This document shows, piece after piece, positions 1 through 12,330 of a stretch of 64,000 nucleotides of DNA. A program made the translations under genes and the position numbers. How positions within the stretch are numbered: the first letter of the stretch is position 1; each line of letters begins with the position of its first letter. The notes beneath the pieces are model-generated. The model saw only the letters and a program-made list of their open reading frames with translations, was not told the origin of the DNA and did no database searches. This DNA comes from Massospora cicadina (lineage: Eukaryota; Entomophthoromycota; Entomophthoromycetes; Entomophthorales; Entomophthoraceae), in contig JAKSZP010009261.1 in NCBI GenBank assembly GCA_022478985.1, positions 62,001 to 126,000 on the forward strand, read 5' to 3'.

Positions 1-654
1 AAAACAAAGAATTTATTTAGGGAAATCTGACACCCAACGCTTCTGTTGGAGCTCAAATAGGAATGACATCTATTACTGATGAATTTAGCACCCACGAGCC
101 ATCCAAAAAATGAGATTACTTGATCCATCTATTGAATTCCACCACCAACTAGAATATGAGCCCTTCTGGTTTGAATATCTTAAGAACTTTCCATAAACCT
201 CACTCAAACCTAGCGGATTACACGTATTTAGCAAGCACCCTTCTTAGATAATGGGACCTTTTACCCATTAACAGCAGGTCAAATTACCTATTTGATCTTC
301 CTGCAAGTTGCTGCCAACTAAAGAGTTGTCAACGCTCAGAAACTACCATTAAACCTTTTTTGATTGGTGAAAAACTCTAATTGATTCATACAAGGTTGTT
401 AAATTATTAATCTTTTTAATTAATAATCAAACAACTAATAAAAAATTTTAGAAAACCTCCCCAATTTAACATCTTAAAACCAGTGGGGTCAAATACTGTC
501 AAATTAAATTAACATCTCATAAAGTATAAAACCCAACAATAGTGATCATCTACTATGATAACTCACATCTGCTATGGTAAATCACCCCAACGGATAGGGC
601 AGATTTTGTTATAATCAGTTAAGCTGGATAAGTGGGCATACTAAAATTCCAACA
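1..654 (-). repeat. LTR1, 3' LTR of element A (truncated by window)
   Basis: Aligns by eye along its length with LTR2 and LTR3. Shared anchors are a stretch starting near 21 with the words gacaccc and ttctgttgga, a TTTTACCCATTAACA box near 260, and gttgtcaacgctcag near 326. On the minus strand the LTR starts with TGTTGGAATTTTAG at 654. The other end lies outside the window, so no target-site duplication can be tested. Confidence 0.75.
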
Positions 655-1235
655 CCCATCACTTGACCAAATTATTTAGTGAAGATAGATTCTTGGAGGC
701 AGACGCCACTTCATTTTAGGACCTGATTCAGCTAGCAAGGTTAAATTTGACTTTGTCAGACTAAATCTCAATTTCCCTTGATCAATATATTTCTTAAAGC
801 CCTATCTACTTAACATGCTTCCTCTTTTTATTGTTCTAGCTGCCACATATTTTTAGAATGTTTCCACAGATCCTCAATACACCAGGATTACTTTTGATAA
901 TTTCACTAATAATATGTTCTGGAAATTCTGTCCATCCCCAAGTTGGGCTTTTATGAATCTACGCCATACAAGGATTTTCTTGGTCATTCTCACTAATAAA
1001 ATTTTAAATCCCTGTACTACCCCAGGCAGGGCTCTCCATTTTCAATCAGAGCAGATCTTCTAAATCTCCTCATGCCTCTTAATGCTGGAACAAGTTTCAA
1101 CATGAGATGATCCTGCCAAGCGTTCTCACTTCTTCACTACTTTATTCATAGTATATTTCCCTTCTCCCAGAAAGACAATGGAAGGTGGGAACACCGCCTG
1201 ACACTCCTGATTGTGGAAAACGTAGAAAATAGGTA

Positions 1236-1517
1236 GTTTAATTTTAGTTTTATTCAAGGTGGACTGACCTGGGGATGATACCACACTGATTAAGGGAACT
1301 ACAGAAAATGGGAAAGGAGGATAAAATCTTTAAGACCTCCATGAACGGCGTATGATAGGCCAGGAACTCCATGGACCGCCTTTCTATTTTCTATCTCAGT
1401 TCAGGGAATTGGTGCGCAATGCCAACACAGTCATAGTCATCACCTACCTAAAGTTCCTGTACTAGAATTGAACTTGGGAGGTAGTGGTAGAGGGTCATAT
1501 TCTACCACTGGGGTTAG
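1236..1517 (-). mobile_element. SINE4: tRNA-Gly-like SINE with LINE-type 3' end
   Basis: On the minus strand the head (from about 1517) has an A-box-like GTGGTAGAATATG (1496-1508) and a B box GTTCAATTC (1465-1473), spaced as in a tRNA. The run from GTGGTAGAAT to GTTCAATTC resembles a tRNA-Gly D-to-T-arm region. The 3' end (about 1295 down to 1236) matches the shared end of LINE G and SINE1-3: a CCCAGGTCAGTCCACC core, then GAATAAAACTAAAATTA. The middle differs from SINE1-3, so this is a separate subfamily. It sits inside the 3' internal region of element A and must be younger than it. Confidence 0.6.
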
Positions 1518-1949
1518 AAAAGCAATCATATTGTAATATATATTTGATTTTTTCCCTTTTTTATAAGGATAATCTCCTTAGAAAAGATACTTCTCATTTA
1601 TACATATTCTCTCCTTTATATATTTTTCTATAAATTTTACAAATATTAATTTTTTATCTTTTTAATACTTTAGGTATTTAGTATGATTGGATTACTATAT
1701 GACCATTGGTGGTGTTTTTCAGCATATAGGCATCTGTCCTCATATTGGCAAGAATCTCAAACAAATTAGACCATAAGGAGTCCAACTTATTTCTTCTTCC
1801 ATATCTTGAGTATTGCAATAGGCTCCCTATCTCCCACATGTAATCTTTGAGTGCTTGTTAATTTTGATCCCCTTGCTTCTTTTCTCTAATTCATCTCTTC
1901 AACTTTATGTAGAATGCCTATGGTTGCAATTTAATCATGATGTTCACCA

Positions 1950-2680
1950 GTCTGGTTTAAGTAGTACTTGGAGCTAAAACCAAAAGCTTGATCTAAAGCT
2001 AAATACAAATTTTGGTGGTAGTGAGGCTCTTTGTCCATATAATATTCCAAACAGCGTTTTCTTTATCACTGTATGATAGCTGATTTTGAATGAAAAGGTA
2101 ACTGAACTCTGATAAGAATCCAAATGTAGGTTATCCCATTATCAGCTTTTCTCCACATCACAGCCAGAGTTCCATGTCTCTCTCTACCATTCCGCTCATT
2201 TCTGGATGGTAGGGAATGGACACCACACCTCAGGTTCCCTTTAAATTGTTCAGTTTTGAGATCACATAGGGCATAAAGTTAATCTCGTTATCATTAAGTA
2301 ATACTCTTAGGCATTTGTGCTGGTACACTACTTGGTTCAGTATAAATCTCACAGTGATTACTGCATCTGCTTTGTTAAAATCCTTTGTCTTAACCCATCT
2401 TGTCATATGGTCTATCCCAACTTTGTTTACTTTGCTCCCCCAGTACTAACACTCAAGGGTCACATCACATCTATTGACACCATGTGCCAAGTGAACCCAG
2501 GGCGTATTAGCTAGTATTCCATCAGATTCTCGTGAGGCTTGTAGATTTGGCATTCCACGCAACAGGCTAGATAATTCACAACATCATTATTGATCAATTC
2601 CTAGTTATAATACTGGCGTAGATGATCATTTTTTTCTCTTAGCCACCATTCTCTATGAGTTTGTGCGCGGATTTAAATAA
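1950..2680 (-). pseudogene. Integrase remnant of element A
   Basis: Conceptual minus-strand translation, with several stops, shows an integrase in order: a CVEC zinc-ligand pair near 2551, a VSIDV catalytic-Asp segment near 2470, the conserved HMTRWVKTK stretch, a second Asp in LLNDNEINF near 2285, and IPYHPEMSG followed by MVERD (the Glu) near 2195. All three DDE acidic residues survive, but the frame is broken. This enzyme class inserts the retrotransposon cDNA into the genome. It lies downstream of RT, as in Ty3/gypsy. Confidence 0.75.
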
Positions 2681-2689
2681 GATCTGAGC

Positions 2690-3998
2690 GTTCTGAAAGT
2701 TTGGGTATATATACCATTTTCCATCAATTACTTTATAGATCTGTCCATTCTTCATCTCAGAATTTTTATAACTTTTTTCAGTGCACTTTGATATCATGGG
2801 AATCATACTCAATATCTAAGATTTCATTAGAATAGTTCATCCACTTGATAATACATTAAGTTGAACACCAAGTATCTTGATAATCCATCAGCATTATGAA
2901 GGGCTTCTCATGCTCAGGTATAATCTCAAAATCATAGGCTTGCAGATTCAGAGCTACTGTACCAGTCAACCTCTGATTCTTTAAGATTATACAATCAGCA
3001 TAGAGATGAGTGATTAGTCACAACCTTGAAGTGTGTCCCATGTTTATACAATTGAAATTGTTTGCAGGCGTATTTACTGTGAAGAATTCACAGTCTGTCA
3101 CGATGTAGTTCTTTTCAATTGGCATCAAAGTCCGACCACATATGCCACCAGATGCTCTTCCTTGTCAACGTCTACTTGACTTAAAATAGCTCCAATTGCC
3201 ATTAATGAATCATCCATCTGAGTTAAACTCCCAATTAAAGTCTAGGCTGTTCAGAACAGGATATTCATAAGTTATCTTATGAGCTCATCAAACGTTTCTT
3301 GGGTCCTTTTTCTACATGAATTCACTTTTTTGATTCTTCAGTAGGTGTACTAGTGGTTTGGCAATTCTGGAGAAATCATTGATAAATTAGCAATAATAGA
3401 TAATAAATTCAAAAAGACTTGTATGTCCCAAACACTCTTCAGGATTGACATTCGTTCAATGGCCATTATTTTTTTGTGGCTTCAGTTGTAATCTGCAACC
3501 GTTTATAAAAAACCCTATTACTTAAGCACATGGAAGAAATGGCATTTCCTTGACTTGATCTTCAAGTTCTCCATCGCTGGGCATTTGAACACTTTCTTTC
3601 AAGTGTTCCAGGTGTTTGGTAATTGCCCTATTGAAAAAATTGACGTCGTTCAGATACTCTAACATTTAAGAAAACTTTAGTCATTCAAGATGGAATATAT
3701 CACCCTATGGAAAGTATCTGGCATATTACATAATCCCAGGGGCTTTCTTGCGGGTGGGTTTACCCTTGTAGTTATTATTGCAAATCTTCTGATTTTCTTT
3801 GGCAAGTCTATCTGAAAATGCCTCAAAAATCAAATCTATTCTTGTAGAGAATATGGATTCACCTTGATGATTAAGCACATCATCTATCCTAAGAAGAGGA
3901 TTCAAATCCTTCTTAGTAATTTTATGCAACCATTGGTAATTGATCACCACTTTATAAGATCTATATCTTTCTTCGCAATAAGGATTGGACTCATCCAT
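2690..3998 (-). pseudogene. Reverse transcriptase and RNase H remnant of element A
   Basis: The best open part is 3726-3998. It contains KVVINYQW, HKITKKDLNPLLRIDD and STRIDL, matching the gypsy RT fingers-palm segment normally read as xVDYRxLNKITKKDRYPLPRID. Lower coordinates give thumb and connection pieces (NDFSRIAKPLVHLLKN near 3360) and RNase H scraps (TLMPIEKNYIV, VTDCE, AVALNLQAYDF-like) with many stops. RT would copy element RNA to cDNA and RNase H remove the RNA strand. The catalytic YxDD box is not readable. Confidence 0.72.
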
Positions 3999-4692
3999 AA
4001 CCTGACAAAGGTATGAGGACTCATGCCCAATCAGATCACGGATTTCTTCATTGACTACTGCTTCAGCAACCTTGGATTGGTGGACAGATCACATCTGTAT
4101 CAGCAGATATTACCCATTGTCAATCTTATGGATCACATTTTTGCGCATCCAAGTTCATGAACATCCTGGACAAATATCAACCATTATTTTTTGGATAGTC
4201 ATAGAAACTTTCTCCTTCTGATGTCCTAACCCAGAAAATTGCTCTTGATAAACTAGTACATCAATGTTTTCAGAAGCATCTGCTGGTAATCCCATTTCAG
4301 CTAGCGTTTAAAGTCATGGAACTCTCTGATTTCAGCCATTGGGTTAAATGCGCAAACATGATGACTTGGGTTTTATCCATATTTATCAGTTTTTCTCTCA
4401 GATTGGCAAGTAGAACTTAAATTCACCGTGGCCTGACGTTATTATCACCAAAATACTCAAGGAACCAAACTCAGTTTGTTCATAGGGTGAATAACTCTTC
4501 ATATAATTGTTTTAGGATTTCCAGCATTAATCCTGTGTCAACTATTATTTTCATTCTCAGCAGTATAAGATTCATCATTTTTAATCCTTTTATGGTATCC
4601 CACGTTTTTCAAGGATCTGCTTTAGCGTTTCCCTGATTTTCTTCCAACCAAATTGTATTAGATGTTAATTATAACATCAATTTAAGTTAGAG

Positions 4693-4953
4693 TTACAAAA
4701 TGGTCTTTTTCAACAGCGGTTTTTCTCCTTTCAGCTGATATACCAAGGGCATAGTTTGTCCCAAAAATGTTAAAGGATTTTCCTTGAAATCACATTTGGC
4801 ACCATACTTTCTCAGTTCATTCATTCCATTGAGGATGTCAAAATTTGATTTTCTAATAATATGCCGGGAGCTGGTGCCACCAGCGATCTGAACTGAAGAG
4901 GCAGTGAATTGTATGCTCATAGGATGTTGTAGTATTTGGTCTGGTAGTTCCAT
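4693..4953 (-). pseudogene. Aspartic protease-region remnant of element A
   Basis: An 86-codon open stretch holds FDILNGMNELRKYGAKCDF followed by NPLTFLGQTMPLVY. This is the C-terminal half of the retropepsin-like domain (family signature xDILLGxDWLRKYxA) and its linker to RT. The catalytic DSG/DTG is not visible. Element D has the same order (NYDILTRTDFLKRYGV, then TLTILGQAIPLYY), which supports the call and the kinship of A and D. Confidence 0.7.
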
Positions 4954-5569
4954 ATTCCTTCCAGTGTTTTAGATCCAGAGAAACTTCAGGCACTTCACCA
5001 ACATAGGCAAAACAATATTAATGGGCACTCCATTATTGATTATGACCAGTGCTCTTACTTAATTAACTATTGTCCACATATAGCACTCAAAGTATTGAAA
5101 TAAGGTGTTTGCTAAGTGAATCATGGCATTATTAACTGAATCTAGAGTATATAGTAATTTCATGGACAAAGAAGGAAAGAATTCCTTGATCATGATAAAG
5201 GTAGAAAAATGTTTGCATTGTCAAGTTTCATTTTTGAGAAATTCTTCAGTGCTATCAGCAGTTCTGTAATTTTTTTACAAATTGATGGACATAAGGCCGA
5301 GAAACTTCTTATTTAATTATGGGGTCTATCCCCTTTGGCTTTTATCTATAATTGCGTTTTTGTTTAAACTAACCGCCTAGTAGAGTGGATCAGGTGTATT
5401 TTCATCTATAAACAGATTGTATGAATATCCAAGTCATCTTTAAACATGTCAGGGGGAACAGGATTCATTGCAGTTCTGCATTGGTCCATATCTAGACTGT
5501 TGTTCTTTTCCCAAATACTTCCCAGTTTCCTTTTCTTTAGCCTAAACCAGTACACTTGTTCTTCAGTCT

Positions 5570-6450
5570 TCTTGCTCTGTTATTGAGAGAATACATGTCT
5601 AAGTTTACCATATTTGTGGAAGCAGTTTATTTTTTCTCTGATCTTATCAGTCCTTTAGGTTTGTTTCTCATTATGGCTTGATTTAGTAGATCATTATTAG
5701 GCTCAGAAAACTTCACTGTATTTTAATTTCTGGAAGGGACAGCTTTTTAGGTCCAATCAAGTGCTTCTAATGTTGCTACTAGCATCTTGAAATACTCCAC
5801 CATCTGTAATGTAAAAAGTTTAGGTTTTAAGCACCAAAAACATAGCGTGGTGCAAATCTTTGTAGGTCCAGAGCGCCGTTTGCTTTAATATTCGTGCATC
5901 AACATCCAACAGAACTTTTGCGTCAGCCAGAATTTGTAATTCTTGAAAAATCTGCAGAGAAAACAGAAAAGGTTTGTCCTTTTTTATTAAGTTTTAAAAA
6001 CTTCTATTTATGGCTAGCTTCTACAAAGGACTACCACACTCAGCAATGATTTCTTTTTTGGCATCGCTGTACATCCAACTATCCATATTGAGATGGAGCA
6101 ACACCAGATTTTAACAGTTGGTGTCTAAGAAGTCCATCACTGTCACAGCTTTTGTTGGTCGCCATATCTGAACATCATCATATAAAATATGCAGAAGAAT
6201 GACGGTGTGTTATCCCAGTGAAACAGGGTATTTTTGGCATATTCTAATTTTATTCTGTTGCTAATATGACAGAAAAGTCATGCTCAGCTACCTGACTAAG
6301 AATAGAAGTGATCTCAGAGGTCATCTCTAATTTGCATCGAAAGCTTCAGGCACTTTCTTATAAAATTGTACTTTACCAACTGAACTTTTTGTGTATCTCA
6401 TTGTTGGCTTCATCTGCCACCATTTGGGTGCAATCACATTATGATTTTTT
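5570..6450 (-). pseudogene. Gag remnant of element A
   Basis: Broken minus-strand frames around 5700-6180 (for example MDSWMYSDAKKEIIAECGS, then FQELQILADAKVLLDVDAR) align by eye with element D gag (HDDWSYKDAKIAVTKHLGG, then FFHEAQVLHGCNTIDKSDAK), the capsid region of this lineage. A worn zinc-knuckle-like CFHKYGKLRH lies near 5620, at the expected nucleocapsid position before protease. Gag would package the RNA. The exact start is unknown. Confidence 0.55.
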
Positions 6451-6901
6451 GTGTAATTATAAGTGCTTTTAGGATCCATACTACATCTTTATAAATATGG
6501 AAAAACGTTCTATATCCGCTACCCTCTCAGTTTTCTGGAACAGTAACTCTTTAATTATGTCAATCAACTTCCATTTCAGGGAGGTGACTTATACATAAAA
6601 ATCACCGTTGACAACTTGGGACTTGGTCTAATTCTTCCTCAAGTCTTGTCACTCATTCATCCAAAAGAGTTTGATTGGCTATTAACGCTTAGTTCATCAT
6701 ATTCTTATTCATAGTTTCCAATTTCATCTACAGCTTCTGAAGTTTTTTCTTGTACAACATTAGGTTGTACTCTCTTCTGTAATCTTTGGCCTGACTAATC
6801 AACTACACTTCAGTGAAAGACAAATTGAGAAACATTGTGGGTTTATTGGAAAGGTTTAATGTGTGTGTTGAATTGTTTGTTTATATAATGAATGAATGTG
6901 A

Positions 6902-7902
6902 TGATAACAGTAAGAAGACTATTATCCTAGTTGCTCTTCACAACCAAATTTGAGTATGTCCTCAATACTAGACAGGTGGTAATAATCTTCCTTCTGATTC
7001 TTGCCGATACTTCTGGAAAACAAGGGAAACTTTTCCTTATACACTTCTTCCCAAGTAACAAGAAACACTTAAACAATGAAAAACCTATCCCTTCAACTCT
7101 AATCCCAATAGTTAGTTTAGATTAATAGATAAATAAAACTTTTCTTTATTCTTATCACAAAAGCACAAAATATAAATTACAAAATCTATAAAAGATTATT
7201 CTAAGAGAACAGTAAGATAATACTATATTAGATAAAAGACAAGGGACTTATATAAGGAAATCTGACACCCTAATCTTCTGTTAGAGCTCTAATAGGAATG
7301 GCATCCATTGCCAATGAATTTAGCCCTCAGGAGCCATCTGCAATGATGATTAATTCATCCATCTAATTGGATTCCATCACTAACTAGAACATGACCCTTT
7401 GTAATTGAGTATTTAAAGAACGAGTCTCAACGCCTTCACTCAACCCCATCAAATTACCATTTATTACGCTAGCAACCTGCTTAGGTACTGTGGCCTTTTA
7501 CCCATTAACATAAGGTGTGATTGGCTATTTAATCATCCTGCAGTTGCTGCCAACTAAAGCGTTGTCAACGCTCAGCAACTACCAATAATCCCATATTGAT
7601 CAGTGACAAACTCTAATAATTCATACTAGATAATTAGATTTTTAATCAATGTATAAAAAATCAAACAACTTTTAAACATTGTTGAAAATCCTCCAGTATG
7701 GAATATAATTGATCCAGTGGGATAAAAAAACCCTCAACTTAAATTAACATTCTATAAGAATAAAAACTAAAAATAATCACTACAATAAATGATAACTCCC
7801 ATTTCCACTATGGGTTTTCTTAGGTAAATCACAACCAGCGGATAAAGCATATAATAGTATATTTGATTAGATGGATAATGTGGTCATACTAACATCCCAA
7901 CA
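6902..7902 (-). repeat. LTR2, 5' LTR of element A (shared with the next copy)
   Basis: About 1,001 bp. On the minus strand it starts TGTTGGGATGTTAG (7902) and ends near CTGTTATCA (6902). A TATA-like TTATATAAG lies near 7247. A perfect 13-bp palindrome GCGTTGTCAACGC lies at 7559-7571. LTR1 and LTR3 align throughout. It is the 5' LTR of element A, and probably also the former 3' LTR of the truncated copy to its right. The inner edge is uncertain by tens of bases. Confidence 0.75.
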
Positions 7903-9600
7903 ATATGGAAATTGTTATTACAGGCCAAGTTTTCAAGCCTTTAAAGTAAAGAAGCTTGAAGTTTTAAATCGTTTGTTATATAGCCTACTTCATGTGATGG
8001 TTCCTTATTGGATAAAGTGAGATTATTCACTGAAAAAGTTTAATTTTTGATTTGGTTGCCCCATATTACTAATTTGGTTCCCATCATCCATTGAGTTTGC
8101 CATAATTTGATTTTGAGTTGAAGTTCAAGAAGCAGCTCCTAAAACTATCTTGAATTAATAATGAGTTGGGGGTTTAAGCTTGTATTTCAGTAGCTATGCA
8201 TAAATTATTATCATAAAAGAACATTTATTAAAAATGGTAAATCTTTAAAGATTGTCGAGGAAAAATGCATATGGGACAGAGGCATTTGGTTCAGCTAATT
8301 CAAGGCCATCATCTATACAACAGTGAGCCTTGGCAAGCTTATTATCTTGCTGCTCATATAACATATGACCAATAGGTGGCGATTTTAATAAAATTTAATG
8401 GAGACATCCAGCTTGACTTGTCCAAGTAAATCTTTGAGGCAGTGTTAAGCCTCAGTGTGAAATGGGATCTGGGCACAGATGCATTTGACTTAATGTACCA
8501 TGTAATTTGTCACAATCTTGGTGGTCTTAAGCAAGTGGGTGTAGATCTGTTACAGGGGATAGTCTCTTATCTAGTTTTCGTCTTGTAAAGGTATTTAGCT
8601 GGTTGGTTTTTTCAGGCAGGTAATTCTTCAGCTAAAAACAGACCAATTTTGATAAACTTGTCCCACATCTTGTCTGTTACAGGGTATTTTGGCAGCGCAT
8701 CTTCTGAAGCTGTACTAGCAATTAAATAAAATATACACCAATTTCATTTATAGCCTTTATTGCCAAACTGGACTCTTGCTCAGTTGTGCTGATTTGAGGG
8801 GTTGGGCTAGTTGCAAAAGTCACCTATTTGTTGACAAGGTGCATCATTAGAAATATGAAAAGCCTTGTTTTTGGTTATGTGGGATTTTACTAAATGTTCC
8901 AAGAATGTTCAACAATATTAAATCCTTGATATAATCTTGACGATGGCTGTTCTAAGCATACCAGAGCTCCTCTCAACCTCAATTGGAACAATCTGGCTAA
9001 GTATAAAAATTTGACAGTGATTATTCTTTTTTTGGTGTTATTGTCCTAAAATAGATACAATAATAAAGGAAAATTATCTGAAAGAAATTATCATGTTAGA
9101 AATATGAAAAGTGTTAATATTATATTGAAGCTTTGGGGTACTTAAAATAGTACTTGTTTTATGAAAATTCTATTTCTCCTAAAGGTGAACTGTATCTGTA
9201 TCTTGGTTTCAGGATCAATGTAACTTAATAATGATTTTTTATGATCTTCTGGGCTTCTTCCGCAGATTATGACATCGAGCTCTTGTATTTTTGTAGATTT
9301 GTAGTTGCTGTTTATAGCTTAACTGTAGCTCCTGAGGTTCCAATGAGCCCTGTTGCTTTTGCTATTGCATTTGTGATTTTGTCTTCGCAATTAATTATAT
9401 CTTAAACTTTTGGATGCTTCACAATTTGGTTATATGCTCATTTTTTGGAGTTGTATGAACAGCTAGTCATTCTTAGGGTACTCTTTTTGTAATAAAACCA
9501 TCATTAGCGGGAGTACCTAAAAGTATAAAATGGGGCTTATCAGGAGCCTCATTTGCAACGTCGTGAACATACTCTTTTTGAATAGTTTTATACTGTTACG
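7903..9600 (-). mobile_element. Truncated gypsy copy X between LTR2 and element B
   Basis: Nothing here stays open. About 8840-9600 aligns with 14890-15650, the 5' part of the gag region of element B. Shared anchors include TGTTCCTC/GAGCTCCTC, GTAGCTCCTG.GGTTCCA and the region around ATAAAATGGGGCT. Copy X therefore has gag-like sequence but no pol. The missing pol and the missing LTR at 9600 imply deletions after a tandem arrangement formed. 7903-8840 is not identified. Confidence 0.45.
8840..9600 (-). repeat. Repeat R1, copy 1 (gag 5' region)
   Basis: Direct repeat of 14890-15650 at roughly 65-70% by eye. Minus-strand translation of both copies shares scraps such as AEHAWN / VEHSWN. It is probably part of a gag reading region rather than an LTR, because in copy 2 it sits inside the gag side of PBS and LTR3. 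Confidence 0.5.
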
Positions 9601-9905
9601 TCCTCTGATGTTACAAGAAGCTTTTGAATTATTATGGTGGTCAGGGGGTATATAAAGGCATTGTCATCATAATATTTAGACCAGTTGAAGTATAAAACGT
9701 GGTTTCATCTATTATAATATATTATGATTTCTGGCCATATTTGGAGAGACTCAATTGAGATTCTAGATTGCTATATTATGAGTAAAGGTATTAGTATAAG
9801 TAAATTGGGGTTTTCTGAAGAGGTCTACATAGAGTGAGGAATAAACCCCTATAGTTGAGCTTTTCTCATCATTACCCACCCCAAGACAATAAGTAGGGAA
9901 AGACT
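9600..9905 (-). repeat. Repeat R2, copy 1 (3' internal region of element B)
   Basis: Aligns with 17142-17460. Shared words include a GTATATAAAGG-type stretch (9648 and 17208), CTGGCCAT (9733 and 17292), a ggGTTT.TCT.AAGG run and CTCATCA. Copy 1 adjoins the integrase side of element B. Copy 2 directly adjoins the outer edge of LTR3, as expected if another B-like element once lay there. Confidence 0.5.
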
Positions 9906-10019
9906 TCATATGCTGCATGTGGACTTGGTTATATATATTGTTCATTGTATTATCTTAGTTAAACTACTTTTTCCTCTTCTTATGACAATGGTTGTGGGTA
10001 TCACCCAGATGGACTGCAA

Positions 10020-10900
10020 CTTCTCAGGTTATCCTAAGCACATTTAATAGAACATCACTTTGTGTCATAACTCAAATATGGACAACTTTGGCCTTTGGTC
10101 ACTCTTTGTTACTCTCCTAGAGCAGCTTCTAGTACTTCTGCCGTTCAACTAAATCTTGGCTATCTCTTCTACTAACTCATCAAGGTATCTTCCAGGCAGT
10201 AGATTTTACTATTTACATCCATCACTGAGGCCAAAAAATTTGATACCGCAGCTTCTCTTTAGTTTAGCTCTTTTTTATTGTTGACATTCCAATAGTTCTG
10301 TGGTAGATTAATTTGTTTGCAAACACGGCTTAAGGAATCAAGATGTCCCATTTTTAGACTGAATTTGACTGCAATCTTCTTTAAGATTAATGAGAGGGTT
10401 CCATTCACTAATTCCAGATTTTGTTGGCTGAGGGTGTATACGGCGTGGAAAACTGCTTCTTGACTCCTAATACGTCCATCATGTGTCTTAGAATATCTGA
10501 GATGGTATTCAGTCCATTATTAGAAAGTAGTATTTAAGGACATTTATGGCAAAATAGTAACCTGGTTGTATAATAACCTTGTGGCAACTCTTGAGATTGA
10601 AGCGTTTACTGCAATGGCTTCTACCCACTTAGTGAAGTGTCCTTTTGTAACAATATAAACTTATTCTCACTTGATAGATTAGGAAATGGTACTATACCGT
10701 CAATGGAGAAGTGGTGAAAAGGTGCACTTGGAGGTACAGGTTAAATTCAAATTTTTTCAGGAGTGGCTTGTGTTAGGTGTATTCAACTCAGTACTCCAGA
10801 GCCATAACGTACTCATCCAACATTACCTTCAAATAGAATCTCTCCTTAAAATCTGGTGTCTTTTCTATAGCTTTCCATGGCTTTTTTGGTGGTGTCCTTC
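10020..10900 (-). pseudogene. Integrase remnant of element B
   Basis: Minus-strand translation shows KGHFTKWVEAIAVNASIS near 10640 (family: DHFTKW, with Asp here replaced by Gly). Near 10445 it shows FHAVYTLSQQNLELVNGTL, the worn form of the STAYHPQSNGQVERVNRTL region that carries the catalytic Glu. Stops and frameshifts occur throughout. The first DDE residue cannot be placed. Confidence 0.65.
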
Positions 10901-11199
10901 CATGGTTACTGCCAATTGTTTTCTGGTTTCACATAGGAAAACCTTTTTTCATGAAATAATTAACCCAGGAGCCCTTCTATGAACCTCATCGCACTTTACC
11001 AGTTCTTAAAAATCGTCTTCACTGAACAATTCTTCTTACATTCATCCTTTTTTATATAAAAGATAAAGTTCTTGTGTACTTGTAAGTGGACGAAATTAAG
11101 TTTGACAAGCAATTTTCATTCAGGTGCTTCTCTTCAGCATGGTACAGGGTCTCAAATTATAACCTTAGAACTAAATGGTTCATCTTACAAATCTTCCAT

Positions 11200-12330
11200 A
11201 TGGGACTTTCATGTTCACAACCATTTCAATGAGATATAATAAGTGATTATCTTGCAGTATACACTTTAAACATGAGGTCAGAAGTGGTTTAATGCTCTAT
11301 TCACAGATAGGCACTTAATTCTGTAACTGTATAATTGCGCCCTGCTCTGGTATGATTTCATTAAATAAATCTATAGATTGATCCACCCATTATCCATCCG
11401 ATTAGCTAATATTGCACCCATACCAACGTCGCTAGCATTGGTGTAAATGTAGAAGGTCTTTGCAGAGTTTAGATATATCAGGATTATGGCTTTTATTAAT
11501 TTCTGCTTGAGAGGGTTGAAGTCATCTTCTTTCTCTTATTACCAATTGAGCTGTAATCTTTTTTTGAAAAGTTATATTAGTGGCTAGCAATGTCTGAAAA
11601 GTTTAGCGCAAATTGGTAGTTTATCTTACCATGTCTAAGAACACCTGGACATCTCATATGCAGTTGGGTAACTCATCTTGAAAATTGAATTTAACCTATA
11701 CTTTATTGGGCTTGATTCCTTTTTCTTTTACTTCAAATCTAAGAATCTTAATTGACTCTAAAAAAATGAGCGCTTGCTTCTCTTCAGAATGAAATTGTTC
11801 TCTATCAGGTGAGTGAGCAATTTAAAAAACTTTTAGATGGTCCTTGAATGTCTTGCTGAACACCGCGATGTCATTTAAGTAGAAGAGCATACTTGAAAAT
11901 CTTCAGATCTTAAAATTATGATAAGTTACTCTTTGGAACATAGCTGAGGCGTTGCACAAGCCCTGTGGCATATAAGCAATTCATACAATCCCTTGCTGGT
12001 TATCAGCACACTTCTCTTGGCCCTTTTGTAACAGCTCCATTTGCCAGTACACGTTTGTTAGGTCCATAGCAGAGAAGTAGCACGATCCTCCAAGTTTTAA
12101 TGCATCATTGATGCGTAGTAGTGGTTATAGATCTTTCTTAGTCAGGTCTTGATCTTCTTTAATCCACAATTTTCAGTGGTTCCCATCTTTCTTCCAACTA
12201 GTATAAGGGGCGACGCCCAAGGACTATTGAGGGGCGTACCAGTCCTGCATCAGTTAGTTGTTGCACTTCTTTCAAAATGACTGCTTCCTGTCTCTTAACT
12301 TGGTGGTAAGTATTTGATCAGAAAGGTATG
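11200..12330 (-). pseudogene. Reverse transcriptase / RNase H remnant of element B
   Basis: Successive minus-strand pieces match a gypsy RT: PWASPLILVGRKMGT near 12220 (palm strand entering RT), YFSAMDLTNVYWQMEL near 12070 (first catalytic Asp), AYMPQGLCNASAMFQR near 11965, and FYLNDIAVFSKTFKDHLKVF near 11870. The last is the YxDD box reading YLND, a GAT-to-AAT type change that removes one metal-binding Asp. Connection and RNase H scraps follow to about 11200. Confidence 0.75.

Larger units (their letters stand above)
1..7902 (-). mobile_element. Degraded Ty3/gypsy LTR retrotransposon A
   Basis: Two related ~1 kb LTR copies (1-654, cut by the window edge, and 6902-7902) bracket minus-strand remnants in the order gag, protease, RT, RNase H, integrase from high to low coordinates. 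That order (integrase after RT) is the Ty3/gypsy order. No frame stays open for more than about 90 codons, so the copy is dead. The internal region is lengthened near its 3' end by a SINE at 1236-1517. Gag and protease resemble those of element D, so A and D belong to one lineage. No chromodomain was seen. Confidence 0.8.
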
